Shown here: positions 25,989-35,134 of the stretch, one piece after another
How the letters are laid out: each line of letters begins with the position of its first letter
Numbering within the stretch: the stretch's first letter is position 1
Assembly (NCBI RefSeq): GCF_014192335.1
Contig: NZ_JACHXU010000006.1
Span: forward strand, 62,001 to 126,000
DNA length: 64,000 bases
From: Aporhodopirellula rubra
Lineage (GTDB): Bacteria > Planctomycetota > Planctomycetia > Pirellulales > Pirellulaceae
Direction of reading: 5' to 3'
Made by a program: the position numbers and the translations under genes
Notes under the pieces: model-generated
Seen by the model: only the letters and a program-made list of their open reading frames with translations
Told to the model about the DNA's origin: nothing
Databases searched by the model: none

Positions 25989-26645
25989 ATGCGAAATTTA
26001 AGCTTAATAGCAATGTTATCCGTCGTTTGTTGGGCCAGTCCCGCACAAGCGATTTTGGTAACGTACGTCCCAGGCAACAATGTTCTTGGGGGCAATGCAT
26101 CGGTAAATTCGGTTTCGATCGACAATACTGCGAAGACAATCGGTATTGACCTAAGTTTTCTACAACTACACCAACCAATCCAGTTGGGATTCAACGCCCA
26201 AGCTGAACTCAGTACACCGCCGTTTGTTGCAGAGACTTACACGGTGACACTGACGTCAACTAATCTTGCCAGTCATCCAATGAACGGATTTGATGCGTCG
26301 GTCGGTGGGTTTGCCGGAACATTAGCAGGCAGTGTAAATACCCCGTTGACAAGTAATTCGTTCGCTATCGAGCCTCAACCACCAACTACCTTTGTCCGAA
26401 TCGGTGGTCTCAATGGGGGCGGTGGCCAAATCGTCCCAGGGCAAACCGCCATTTCATCGTTTGCTCTGAGTTTGGCAAACTTCGGAGCGGCCGGGAATTC
26501 GTCGAACTTCACAATTGGTTTGACTGCAAACCCTGAACCAGCGACACTTTTGTTAGGTGCGATGGTCACGGTGCCTGGTGTTATCGCTGCTCGCCGTCGC
26601 CGAAGGCGGAAGGCAGTCACTCAAGCTCAGCCTGCATTAGCGTAG
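25989..26645 (+). CDS. PEP-CTERM sorting-domain protein
   Basis: This 218-residue secreted protein has a signal peptide (MRNLSLIAMLSVVCWASPAQ ending at A) and a Thr/Ser/Asn/Gly-rich mature part. Its C-terminus is a PEP-CTERM tail: NPEPATLLLGAMVTVPGVIA followed by a run of arginines, that is, the PEP motif, one membrane helix and a basic end. Exosortases cut and anchor proteins with this tail. ATG 25989 is chosen because it begins the signal peptide; the frame opens earlier at 25911. It lies directly after the first exosortase-TPR pair, so it is the likely local substrate. A hairpin terminator follows. No enzymatic domain was recognised. Confidence 0.88.
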   Translation: MRNLSLIAMLSVVCWASPAQAILVTYVPGNNVLGGNASVNSVSIDNTAKTIGIDLSFLQLHQPIQLGFNAQAELSTPPFVAETYTVTLTSTNLASHPMNGFDASVGGFAGTLAGSVNTPLTSNSFAIEPQPPTTFVRIGGLNGGGGQIVPGQTAISSFALSLANFGAAGNSSNFTIGLTANPEPATLLLGAMVTVPGVIAARRRRRRKAVTQAQPALA

Positions 26646-26677
26646 CCTGTCGTCGGTCTCACGAAAATCTCACTCTA

Positions 26678-26705
26678 GGTCAAGGCAATCGCCTTGGCCT
26701 TTTTT
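26678..26705 (+). terminator. Rho-independent terminator after the PEP-CTERM gene
   Basis: GGTCAAGGC and GCCTTGGCC form a 9-base stem (one G-T pair) around the loop AATC, followed by six T residues. It starts 32 bases after the PEP-CTERM stop. Confidence 0.85.
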
Positions 26706-26804
26706 CGTATCTTCAATGTCCCCGCAATCCAGCGGAATTTAACGATTAGTCGCTTGCTGCAACTTGAGCTAGAGGTATCAACCTTAGGTAATCGCAATTT
26801 TCGA

Positions 26805-26832
26805 TTGCCCGGTTCGGCAGCGAACGTATACT
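26805..26832 (+). promoter_or_regulatory. Possible sigma-70-like promoter for the Wzc-like gene
   Basis: TTGCCC (26805-26810) and TATACT (26827-26832) are separated by 16 bases and lie about 157 bases before the ATG. The match to TTGACA/TATAAT is partial (4 of 6 and 5 of 6), so this is only a candidate. Confidence 0.25.
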
Positions 26833-26988
26833 CAAACTCAAAGGCCCGCGGAGCAGCACGCCTTCCCTCCCCCATAATCCGAAATCGAACATTCATCCCT
26901 TTTCGGTATGCAGGACATCATTTTTCAGGATTATTCAACGACAACCTTGCCAAAGGTTACTTGATTATTCCAAAACAACTTTTGCGAA

Positions 26989-29520
26989 ATGGCTATTCGA
27001 ATGGCAGTTGGTGATATCAGTTCAGCTTATCCATCTAGGGAAAGCGGTCTCTCTGATTTCGGACAGGACAATCACGATCAGGGTGGCGACGCGTCAGAAG
27101 GCACTGACCTATTTGGTGCGTTGTGGCGATATCGATGGGCCGTTGTTTTACCAACATTGCTGGGTATGCTCGGTGGATTCTTGCTTTTCCTCAAGACGCC
27201 CGAATCATTTCGCTCTTCGACCAAACTATTGTTTGAAACTGAGCGACCAGCCGCGCTCAACTCCCTTACCGGCGACATGATCGGGGGCGTCCCCCCGATC
27301 CAGATATTGACGTCGCAACTCTACAGCGACCGAGTGGTTAGCAGTTCATTGCAATCCCCCCACATGAACCCGTTCCGGGACAGGATTGAGAGCAACCCAC
27401 GAGGCTTTGCAAGCTCGATCACATCTGGGCTGCAGTTTTCAGTCGATTCACAGGGTGGACGATCTGCATCCTCGATGGTAGCGGTACTGACATTCCAAAA
27501 TCACGACCCAGTGCTGTGTGAGCAAAGCGTGAAAGCATTCAGTGAATCGCTTCGAGAATTATTCGCTGAGCGGCACAAGAGCAGTCGGTCTGAGTTGATC
27601 CGTTTGATCAATGTTGGGATTGATCAACTTCACCCAAAAATGACCGAATTGGAAGATCGTTATCGCCAATTCCGGATCGATGCCCCTTTGGTGTGGAATG
27701 AGGCGGGGAAAGCCATTAATCCCCATCGAGAGCAACAATTACTGCTAGCGAAACGAAGAGGCCAATTGTCAGAAGAATTACGCCAAAAGTCGATCGAGCT
27801 TTCGTCGATCGAAGCCATCACCAAGGAGACCGAAGACGCGTCGCTCGCTCTTTCGATTCTCGCACAATTATTAGGAAGAAAATCTGCTTTTTCTGCAGTA
27901 TCTGCAGCAACGGCATCGCGAGGAGTCGCCCGAGACACAGACCTCCAACTGGCCGAGATCGACCTGGATCAACGCCTCATCCCGTTAGTTATTGAACGAA
28001 TAAAGTATGCCGAGCAGTTTGGCGAATCACACCCAACGGTCAAAAACCTAGACACAGAACTAACGATGATGAGGTCCGAGTTCACACGTTTAATCAAAGA
28101 GCGAACCGACCGCATCCTGGAGTTGATGAAAGAGTCCTCACAACCAAACTCCGAACCGGACGAACGGGCCAAGCAATCGATTTCAGTAATGAAGATTGCA
28201 TACGAAGCTGAAATCCAGTTTCTCTCTCAGCAGATTGCGGATCTGGACAAGCAAATAGAAGACGAAAAAAAGAAAGCACTTGCACTTGCAAAGTTTGAAC
28301 AAGAAGACGCCTCTCTGCTACGCGAAATCGAACGAACTCGACAACTCATCAATCAATTTGAGGAGCAAATGGCGCGAGTCAGCCTGACAGAAGAAGATAG
28401 TGGCGTGATCGTGACCGAATTGTCGGCTCCGAGCATGGCAGTTCGAATCGGCCCCAATCTTTCGAAGTCACTTAGCCTCTGGTCGGTTGTTGGACTGGCA
28501 TTGGGATGTGTTTTAGCATTTTTACTTGAAAAGAACGCAAACACGTTTAGAACCCCAGACGAAATTGTTGCTGCTATCGGCGTTCCGATACTCACACACC
28601 TCCCATTCTTTAAGGGTAAGATACGAAAATCGAAGAAGGACGCCCTAAATCCTTTCGAAAAGCTAGATCCCTACCTAGCGGTGGTTCATCAACCGGCATC
28701 GGTACCTGCGGAAGCGATTCGGTCTTGCCGAACCTCAATTTTCTTCGATCTGTCGAATATAAATGGTGGAAAAATTATACAGGTGACGAGCCCACTCCCT
28801 GGTGATGGCAAAAGCACTGTTGCGGGCAATTTAGCTTGCAGCATCGCACAAAGCGGAAAAAAAACGCTGCTGATTGATTGCGACCTACGCCGCCCACAGA
28901 TCACTGACAACTTTGACTCTGCTGATAAGCTTGGTCTGATCGACGTGCTCAACGGTCATTGCGAACACGTCGAAGCGATGCACGAAACGCCTCTAGCGAC
29001 CCTTAAAATGATGCCGTCAGGCCCCATCCCCGCCAACCCAGCAGAGGCGTTGACCCTGACCGAGATGAGCGAATTACTCGAACTGCTTCGTGACGAGTTT
29101 GACTACATCATTGTGGACACTCCACCACTCTTGGTTGTGACGGATCCAAGTATCTTAGCCAGCATGGTAGATGCGGTCGTGATGACGTTGAAGATCCGTC
29201 GCAAGAGCAAGCCAAACTTGAAAGAGGCTGCTGGGATTCTTCGTACCGTGGGCGCGCGGCTGATTGGGGTGGTTATTAACAACTCGGACGAGTCAGGCAG
29301 CAGCGATGGCTACAAGGGATACGGTTACTATCGCTACGGTCGACACACCAACCGATATTACCGCAAGACCGCTGAAAATGGGGTTAAGGCCGGCCAACCG
29401 CGTACTCCCATTGTCGTTTCCGGTCGGACAACCGGTTTACGAGCAACCGCGGCAGCGGCAAAACCGATATCCGTCGCGACGAGCAACTCCACCAACGGAA
29501 CGCCGACGGACGACGTGTAA
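26989..29520 (+). CDS. Polysaccharide co-polymerase with BY-kinase domain (Wzc/GumC-like)
   Basis: This 843-residue protein joins a Wzz-type chain-length domain to a cytoplasmic bacterial tyrosine kinase. One membrane helix lies near residues 43-63 (WAVVLPTLLGMLGGFLLFL), a long periplasmic coiled-coil region follows, and a second helix occurs near residues 496-515. The kinase has Walker A SPLPGDGKSTVAGN (about 602-612), Walker A' LLIDCDLRRP (about 628-637) and Walker B YIIVDTPPLL (about 706-715). The tail has a tyrosine cluster at about 774-792 (GYGYYRYGRHTNRYY) that is likely autophosphorylated. Such proteins control export and length of exopolysaccharide. It sits between the two exosortase modules, linking glycan export with protein sorting. 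Confidence 0.92.
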   Translation: MAIRMAVGDISSAYPSRESGLSDFGQDNHDQGGDASEGTDLFGALWRYRWAVVLPTLLGMLGGFLLFLKTPESFRSSTKLLFETERPAALNSLTGDMIGGVPPIQILTSQLYSDRVVSSSLQSPHMNPFRDRIESNPRGFASSITSGLQFSVDSQGGRSASSMVAVLTFQNHDPVLCEQSVKAFSESLRELFAERHKSSRSELIRLINVGIDQLHPKMTELEDRYRQFRIDAPLVWNEAGKAINPHREQQLLLAKRRGQLSEELRQKSIELSSIEAITKETEDASLALSILAQLLGRKSAFSAVSAATASRGVARDTDLQLAEIDLDQRLIPLVIERIKYAEQFGESHPTVKNLDTELTMMRSEFTRLIKERTDRILELMKESSQPNSEPDERAKQSISVMKIAYEAEIQFLSQQIADLDKQIEDEKKKALALAKFEQEDASLLREIERTRQLINQFEEQMARVSLTEEDSGVIVTELSAPSMAVRIGPNLSKSLSLWSVVGLALGCVLAFLLEKNANTFRTPDEIVAAIGVPILTHLPFFKGKIRKSKKDALNPFEKLDPYLAVVHQPASVPAEAIRSCRTSIFFDLSNINGGKIIQVTSPLPGDGKSTVAGNLACSIAQSGKKTLLIDCDLRRPQITDNFDSADKLGLIDVLNGHCEHVEAMHETPLATLKMMPSGPIPANPAEALTLTEMSELLELLRDEFDYIIVDTPPLLVVTDPSILASMVDAVVMTLKIRRKSKPNLKEAAGILRTVGARLIGVVINNSDESGSSDGYKGYGYYRYGRHTNRYYRKTAENGVKAGQPRTPIVVSGRTTGLRATAAAAKPISVATSNSTNGTPTDDV

Positions 29521-29570
29521 TCACATTGGTAGCCGTGGATGGATATCTGGCGTTTGCGAGGTATTGTCTT

Positions 29571-31100
29571 GACCACGAAAGCTGCGAATGCCACGAAAGG
29601 TGGAGACTGGACATCGTGTGGTTGGGTTATTGCGTGGTTGGGAAGAACTCATCGGTGGAAGTTAGCACGCGTTCTAGCTAGCGGAATGGCGCGAGCTATC
29701 CGGTGTCATGGGTATCCGGCGGACTAAAACTTGGTCGCGTTGGGCTGGGATTGTGCGGCGTGGGGATCCGATGGGCGGAGTGATCGGGCGACTATGATGG
29801 CGTGGATTTTTTTGACCACGAAAGTTACGAATGACACGAAAGGTGGAGACTGGAATTCGTGTGATTGGTGTGGTTCGTGGTTGGGAAGAACTCATTAGCT
29901 TGGAAGTTAGCACGCGTTCTAGCTAGCGGAATGGCACGAGCCATCCGGTGTCATGGGTATCCGGCGGACTAAAACTTGGTCGCGTTGGGCTGGGATTGTG
30001 CGGCCTGGGGTTCCGATCGGCGGAGCGATCGGGCGACTATGGTGGTGTGGATTTTTTGACCACGAAAGTTACGAATGACACGAAAGGTGGAGACTGGAAT
30101 TCGTGTGGTCCGTGGCCTAAAAGAGCAGCTCTTCTTTCTAGCTGGCGTTCTCGTTGATAAGAATGGCGTGAGCCGGGTGTTGAATTTCCGGCCCGCCAGG
30201 CAAGCGAGGAATTTTGCTGTTTGACTCGCTCTCGTGTTGGGCTGAATTTGCGTAGCCTGGCGATCCGATCAGCGGAGCGATCGGGCGACTATGGTGGTGG
30301 GAATTTTTTTAACCACGAAAGCTACGAATGACACGAAAGGTGGAGACTGGAATTCGTGTGGTCCGTGGCCTAAAAGAGCAGCTCTTCTTTCTAGCTGGCG
30401 TTCTCGTTGATAAGAATGGCGTGAGCCGGATGTTGAATTTCCTGCTCGCCGGGCAAGAGAGGAATTTTGCTGTTTGACTCGCTCTCGCATTGGGCTGGGA
30501 TTGTGCGGCCTGGGGTTCCGATCGGCGGAGCGATCGGGCGACTATGGTGGTGGGAATTTTTTTAACCACGAAAGGCGCGAATGACACGAAAGGTGGAGAC
30601 TGGAATTCGTGTGATTGGTGTGGTTCGTGGTTGGGAATAACTCATTAGCTTGGAAGTTAGCACGCGTTCTAGCTAGCGGAATGGCACGAGCTATCCGGTG
30701 TCGTGGGTATCCGGCGGACTAAAACTTGGTCGCGTTGGGCTGGGATTGTGCGGTGCGTGAATCCGATCGGCGGAGCGATCGGTCGACTATGGTGGTGTGG
30801 ATTTTTTGACCACGAAAGTTTCGAATGACACGAAAGGTGGAGACTGGGCGTCGTGTGGTTCGTGGCTGGGTAACGCCAATCTGTTTTTGAAACCGGATCA
30901 CGTTCATATTAGCGGATTGGCGTGAGCTATCCGGTATCATAGGTATCCCACGGACTAAAACTTGGTCGCGTCGGGCTGGGATTGTGCGGCGTGGGGATCC
31001 GATCGGCGGAGCGATCGGGCGACTATGGTGGCGTGTTTTTTTTGACCACGAAAAGTACGAATGAGACGAAAGGTGGAGGCTGGAATTCGTGTGGTTGGGG
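29571..31100 (+). repeat. Tandem repeat array, seven anchors of about 245 bp, each with a REP-like core
   Basis: The anchor ACCACGAAAG...CGAATGACACGAAAGG recurs at 29571, 29814, 30058, 30311, 30564, 30808 and 31044, a period of 236-253 bases. Each of the six complete units ends with a hairpin CCGATC..GCGGAGC..GATCGG followed by GCGACTAT (at 29768, 30013, 30265, 30518, 30763 and 30999, with point changes). Units at 29571, 29814 and 30564 share one middle segment (TTAGCACGCGTTCTAGCTAG then CGGAATGGC), units at 30058 and 30311 share another (AAAAGAGCAGCTCTTCTTTC), and the one at 30808 has a third. Short open frames across it encode no plausible protein. Confidence 0.92.
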
Positions 31101-31353
31101 TGTTTTGTGGTTTGAGGGGACGGTCGCTGCGGCTTGGCTTTTTCTCAGGGCCGCGAACATTCGTTTACTTCGGAGGGCTCAGTTTTAGGAGTGGGACCCC
31201 AGACTTGAATTCGCGTTGGTATTTTTAGCGTTCGCACTACAATTGGGTTACGCAAAATACCCTGTGAGCTTTCCTATTGCCCAAAGATGGTCACTTCCAT
31301 TGCTTGGGCTTTGACAAGTGACTCCCGAGATTGCTCGATGATTGAGATTCCCA
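31101..31353 (+). other. Spacer between the repeat array and the second exosortase
   Basis: About 250 bases without a gene. It should hold the promoter of the second exosortase, but no clear pair of promoter boxes or strong ribosome-binding site was seen. Confidence 0.35.
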
Positions 31354-33222
31354 ATGACAGCGCAAACGCCTCAGGACAGCCAATCGAACGACCGTCGAGC
31401 GGAAAATGTGCTGCAACTAAGTAGCGACCCGAACGAGACTCCGTGGCATCTCTCCGTTTGGACTTGGTTTTGGGGCGGGTTACTCGCCTGTGGGTTGCCG
31501 ATGTTGGTGATCTACTTCTCTCGCATGTGGCGGCTGACGCACTACCAGTACTTTCCGTTTGCGATTCTTGCCGTTCTCTGGCTCGCTTGGACACGGAGCG
31601 ACCGCCGGTTTTATCCGCCGATGAGCTGGATCAGCATCACCTGTGTGAGTCTCGGGGGAATCGCATTGGTAGGCGGTTGGTCGCTACGCTCACCTTGGAT
31701 GGTCGCGATCGCGTTTTTCTTCTTCGCCGCTGGATGCCTGAACGTGATGCGGGGGCCGCTCGATAAATCATTGCTCGCACTGGCACTGCCACTTGCGTTG
31801 CTGGTTCGGCTGCCACTCGGGTACGACTCCCTCATTGTTCTTTGGCTGCAACCCATAACGACACAGCTATCGAGCTTGCTGATTGACGTCGCTGGGGTTC
31901 CCCATGCCGTCGACAACAACGTGATCCAACTCGTCAATCGAGATCTGTTTGTAGCTGAAGCATGTAGTGGGATTCAGTCCGTATTCACGCTTGCTTTCTT
32001 GAGCACGCTTCTCATTGCCGTGTATCGCAGACGATTGTGGTTGGCACCTTTCTATCTCGTGATCGCATGCGTGCTGGCTGTTGCAGGCAATGTGCTCCGG
32101 GTGACCACGGTCGCGGTCGTCGACCATGCGTTGGGATGGGACTGGGCCGAAGGTTGGTCGCATGACTTGCTGGGCTACCTCACATTGGGAATTTCCGCCC
32201 TCTTTCTGATCTCGTTTGATCGATTGATCACTTCCGTTTTGCATCCGACGGGGGAAGCGATCGTTGCTTCCAAATCGAACCCGATCATTCGAATATGGAA
32301 TGCCTGTGTGGATGATGGTTCTTTAGAGAATGCAGCCGACGCCTACTACCGTGCTGGAATGACGTCTCATGCTCCCGTGACAATCAATCGCTCACCCCGC
32401 ATATTAAGCATGATAAATGTGGCCCAATCGCAAACAGTGTTGTTTGCAATTGCCCTCATCAGTCTTAGTTTCTTGGGCGTGACAACCGTACGCGCATTCA
32501 GTGTCGAACGCATGCAGTTTGAAGGCGGCGCGGGAATGTTTGTCGACGGACTCATCATTGAACCCAACAACGGGGAGATCGAGTCCTACGGGACCGCCTT
32601 TGATCTTTCGGATCGGTTGACGTCTAGAGATGGCGAAAACCCGATTCTAGGTCGCAACTCCGACGTGTGGAGTTATTCGACGCCAACGCAAGACGACGGG
32701 AGATTAACCGGGCAATTTGTGATGAGTCAAACGTACCAAGGCTTCCATGAACTCTGTCTCTGCTACGAAAACAAAGACTGGGAATTGCTCAATCGGGATC
32801 TACGAGATCCGACTCCAGCAGGTGATGTCGAATCCGATGTCCCACTCGCTTACGCGGTTTTCCGGACACCACAGGGTGGACGTGGGCATCTTTGGTACGC
32901 TTCGATTACGGAGTCTGGAAAGCAACCACATCCTCCCGCTCGACCCGGTCGACTCGGCTCACGATTTGCCGATGCGTTTGATGCGACATCCGACGTGTCC
33001 GAACCGGTCATGATGCTGCAGATTTGGGTGACATCGGCCGATCCTCTTGAACCGTCTTCGCTCGAAAAGGTCACTGAGGATTTTGCGTTGTTGCGTGGCC
33101 GGATCGCGGAGCGTGTTCGGGAATTGAATTCGACCAAAACGGTGGCACCGCAAACGATACCTCCTGCTAACAACGCCGCTGAGACTACGCCTTCGGATGC
33201 GGACGAAAGCGAGGAGGCATGA
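31354..33222 (+). CDS. Exosortase with fused EpsI-like C-terminal domain (second copy)
   Basis: This 622-residue paralogue of the protein at 22440 has membrane helices to about residue 300 and then a soluble domain. The triad is Cys204 in AEACSGIQSVF, Arg249 in GNVLRVTTV and His270 in GWSHDLLGY. The Cys-Arg spacing (45) equals that of the first copy and the Arg-His spacing (21) is one longer. The C-terminal domain shares LCLCY (GFHELCLCYENKDWELL) with the first copy, which marks it as the same EpsI-like domain. A possible TTG start at 31342 lies four codons upstream; ATG 31354 is preferred. It follows the repeat array and precedes a TPR gene. Confidence 0.88.
   Translation: MTAQTPQDSQSNDRRAENVLQLSSDPNETPWHLSVWTWFWGGLLACGLPMLVIYFSRMWRLTHYQYFPFAILAVLWLAWTRSDRRFYPPMSWISITCVSLGGIALVGGWSLRSPWMVAIAFFFFAAGCLNVMRGPLDKSLLALALPLALLVRLPLGYDSLIVLWLQPITTQLSSLLIDVAGVPHAVDNNVIQLVNRDLFVAEACSGIQSVFTLAFLSTLLIAVYRRRLWLAPFYLVIACVLAVAGNVLRVTTVAVVDHALGWDWAEGWSHDLLGYLTLGISALFLISFDRLITSVLHPTGEAIVASKSNPIIRIWNACVDDGSLENAADAYYRAGMTSHAPVTINRSPRILSMINVAQSQTVLFAIALISLSFLGVTTVRAFSVERMQFEGGAGMFVDGLIIEPNNGEIESYGTAFDLSDRLTSRDGENPILGRNSDVWSYSTPTQDDGRLTGQFVMSQTYQGFHELCLCYENKDWELLNRDLRDPTPAGDVESDVPLAYAVFRTPQGGRGHLWYASITESGKQPHPPARPGRLGSRFADAFDATSDVSEPVMMLQIWVTSADPLEPSSLEKVTEDFALLRGRIAERVRELNSTKTVAPQTIPPANNAAETTPSDADESEEA
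33211..33217 (+). promoter_or_regulatory. Strong ribosome-binding site of the second TPR gene
   Basis: GAGGAGG lies 7 bases before ATG 33225, identical in sequence and spacing to the site at 24201. An in-frame ATG at 33219 is only one base away from it and so is less likely to be used. Confidence 0.75.
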
Positions 33223-33224
33223 TC

Positions 33225-34715
33225 ATGATTGCCTATCTCAATCCTATTCAGTGGATGCGTTGGTTTTGGCAGTTCGTTTATTTTTGGGGCATCTCAATTC
33301 CGTGGAAAAGTGTTTCCGCGGGCATTCCGGCAATCCTGCTGTGTGCCGGGTTAGTGACGTTGTCGCTTTTTGCGTTTACCGATGGTGGATCATGGCGACG
33401 AAATCTGATCAAGGGCCAGCTTGCGGATTCGATTCTAACCGAAGACTTTGAAACAGCTGATCTCCTTTTTCGTCGTCAGGTCAAAATGGGCGATTCGTCT
33501 GCCGAAACGATGTTCACCTACGCCGAGAACCTGGATCGGCAAGGCAAGACCGACGAAGCGATCGCGCTGATGCGGCAACTCGCGTCGACACGCCGGAACG
33601 ATGCTGCCGCTCGGTGGTTGGTGCAGGAACTGTACCAGGGCACGACGTGGTCGGAACTGGATAACGATCAACGAAAAGAGTTTGGAGAATTGCTCACTCT
33701 GCTGTCGCAGCAAAGACCAGACGACCTCGGCGTCAAACAACTCTACGCGAACTACCTGATCGCGGCCGAGCGGTACAGTTCCGCAATCCCGTATCTGGTC
33801 CAACTCGCCGAATATCAACCAGGACGAGGGCTCCAAGCGGCGGCTTTGGCGCGGCGGATCGGCGAAAACGAGATGGCTGACCGCTTGGCAACCACCACAC
33901 TCGACAAGTTCACCCAACTGTTTGAAGAAGAACCGGCAAATCCAGGACTGGCGATCGCCGTTTCGCAAACACGCGTGTTCTTAGATCAACATGACGAAGC
34001 CGTCCGCACGCTCGCCGATTCGATCGAACGCATGAAAACGCCGGAGCATCGGCGTGCACTTCACCAGGCGATGGGTGACACCATTGTTGCGTGGATCAAC
34101 AAGATTGAATCACAACCGAACGAAACACCGACCGAACAACTCAGAATCCTCAAGATGCTGCAGGTGGCGTTGCAATACGCACCGAACAATCCACGAGTCC
34201 TGACCCTCGTGGCCAACCAAGTCTTGAGAACGATCGAAAGTGACGAAGACGAGGTAATCACGATTCGCAACGCGTTGGTGAAAGGGTCGTCACCGGGGAT
34301 CGCCCACTTCGTCCGCGGCACCGCATGGCTAATGAAAGGGAATGCGGAATCAGCGCAGAGACATTTGACCCTCGCATCGCAGCACCTTCCCAACAGTGGT
34401 GCGATCCTTAACAACCTTGCCGTTGCACTGAGTCAACGCGAGGACAGCAATCTGGAGCAAGCCTTACAACTGAGCGAACAAGCCATCGCGACAGTGGATC
34501 GGCCCAGCCCCTATTTCTACGAAACACGTGGTCAGATTCTCTATCTGATGGAACGTTACCTTGACGCGATCCCGGATTTGGAAAGAGCACTCGCCGCCGA
34601 ACCACTCGCAGCGAACGCTCACAAAACGCTCGCTAGTTGCTACGCGAAGATCGACGAACCCGAATTGTCGAAAGATCATCAAGCCGCTGCCGACCGACTG
34701 AAGTCGGAACACTGA
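33225..34715 (+). CDS. Membrane-anchored TPR protein paired with exosortase (second copy)
   Basis: This 496-residue protein has an aromatic N-terminus (NPIQWMRWFWQFVYFWG), one hydrophobic helix around residues 25-45 (GIPAILLCAGLVTLSLFAF), and TPR-like repeats such as ADLLFRRQVKMGDSSAETMF and YLDAIPDLERALAAEPLAAN. It matches the protein at 24215 in layout and in position behind an exosortase. It starts 2 bases after the exosortase stop. TPR domains suggest a scaffold or substrate-binding role at the membrane. No PEP-CTERM gene follows this copy; a repeat-bearing spacer and an oppositely directed gene come next. Confidence 0.8.
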   Translation: MIAYLNPIQWMRWFWQFVYFWGISIPWKSVSAGIPAILLCAGLVTLSLFAFTDGGSWRRNLIKGQLADSILTEDFETADLLFRRQVKMGDSSAETMFTYAENLDRQGKTDEAIALMRQLASTRRNDAAARWLVQELYQGTTWSELDNDQRKEFGELLTLLSQQRPDDLGVKQLYANYLIAAERYSSAIPYLVQLAEYQPGRGLQAAALARRIGENEMADRLATTTLDKFTQLFEEEPANPGLAIAVSQTRVFLDQHDEAVRTLADSIERMKTPEHRRALHQAMGDTIVAWINKIESQPNETPTEQLRILKMLQVALQYAPNNPRVLTLVANQVLRTIESDEDEVITIRNALVKGSSPGIAHFVRGTAWLMKGNAESAQRHLTLASQHLPNSGAILNNLAVALSQREDSNLEQALQLSEQAIATVDRPSPYFYETRGQILYLMERYLDAIPDLERALAAEPLAANAHKTLASCYAKIDEPELSKDHQAAADRLKSEH

Positions 34716-34781
34716 TCAGCAAACCTTCCGCATGGCGTCGATGACGGGTCAGCGCCTGGGGTGCTTAGGTCGCGTCTATAT

Positions 34782-34812
34782 AACCACGAAAGGCACGAAC
34801 GACACGAAAGTT
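34782..34812 (+). repeat. Dispersed CCACGAAAG repeat copy
   Basis: AACCACGAAAGGCACGAACG followed by ACACGAAAG matches the anchor of the tandem array at 29571-31100 with few changes. The REP-like core of the array is not present here. Confidence 0.7.
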
Positions 34813-35017
34813 CGGGGCTGAGTTTCATGTGGTTACGTTATTCCAACTGATGACGGGTGGGTTGCGTCCTTCACGGCGCCACACGATCCTCCATCACATC
34901 GCCCCTCCCCGAGGGAAGGTGAAATGCGACGCCCATCCCTACATTCTCGCGGGCTGAGAGGGACAAACCATAGTGGCCCGGGACGCGTTTCTGCGAGAGT
35001 GCCCGAATCAATCCAAT

Positions 35018-35048
35018 TTCACCCTCCTTTTTTTGGGGGGAGGGTGAA
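35018..35048. terminator. Hairpin between convergent genes, possible bidirectional terminator
   Basis: TTCACCCTCC and GGAGGGTGAA form a perfect 10-base stem around an 11-base loop of T then G residues. It lies between the convergent TPR and SPFH genes. It lacks a T-tract after the stem, so it may instead be another repeat element. Confidence 0.4.
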
Positions 35049-35134
35049 GTGCGGGACTGTTCACCCCGGGAAACCTTGGACGAATGGCTGCCGGGTAGTT
35101 AACGAGTTACTGGCTTGGTCCTGAGCGAGAAAGT

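Larger units (their letters stand above)
26646..26988 (+). other. Spacer between the PEP-CTERM and Wzc-like genes
   Basis: These 343 bases hold a rho-independent terminator (26678-26705) and a possible promoter (26805-26832) for the Wzc-like gene. No gene is supported. Confidence 0.5.
34716..35134 (+). other. Convergent spacer with repeat copies
   Basis: This 419-base stretch between two convergent genes has no supported gene. It contains one dispersed copy of the CCACGAAAG repeat (34782-34812) and a 31-base hairpin (35018-35048). A weaker copy of the same hairpin theme (CCCTCCCCGAGGGAAGGTGA) is seen near 34905-34924. Confidence 0.5.

Noticed and set aside
29571-31100. The repeat array as a possible CRISPR
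   Set aside because: The period is about 245 bases with most of each unit conserved, there are no short unique spacers, and no cas genes are near.
29948-31188. Short frames with TTKVTNDTKGGDWNSCG
   Set aside because: They arise from the CCACGAAAG anchor of the tandem array in successive units and lack other coding signs.
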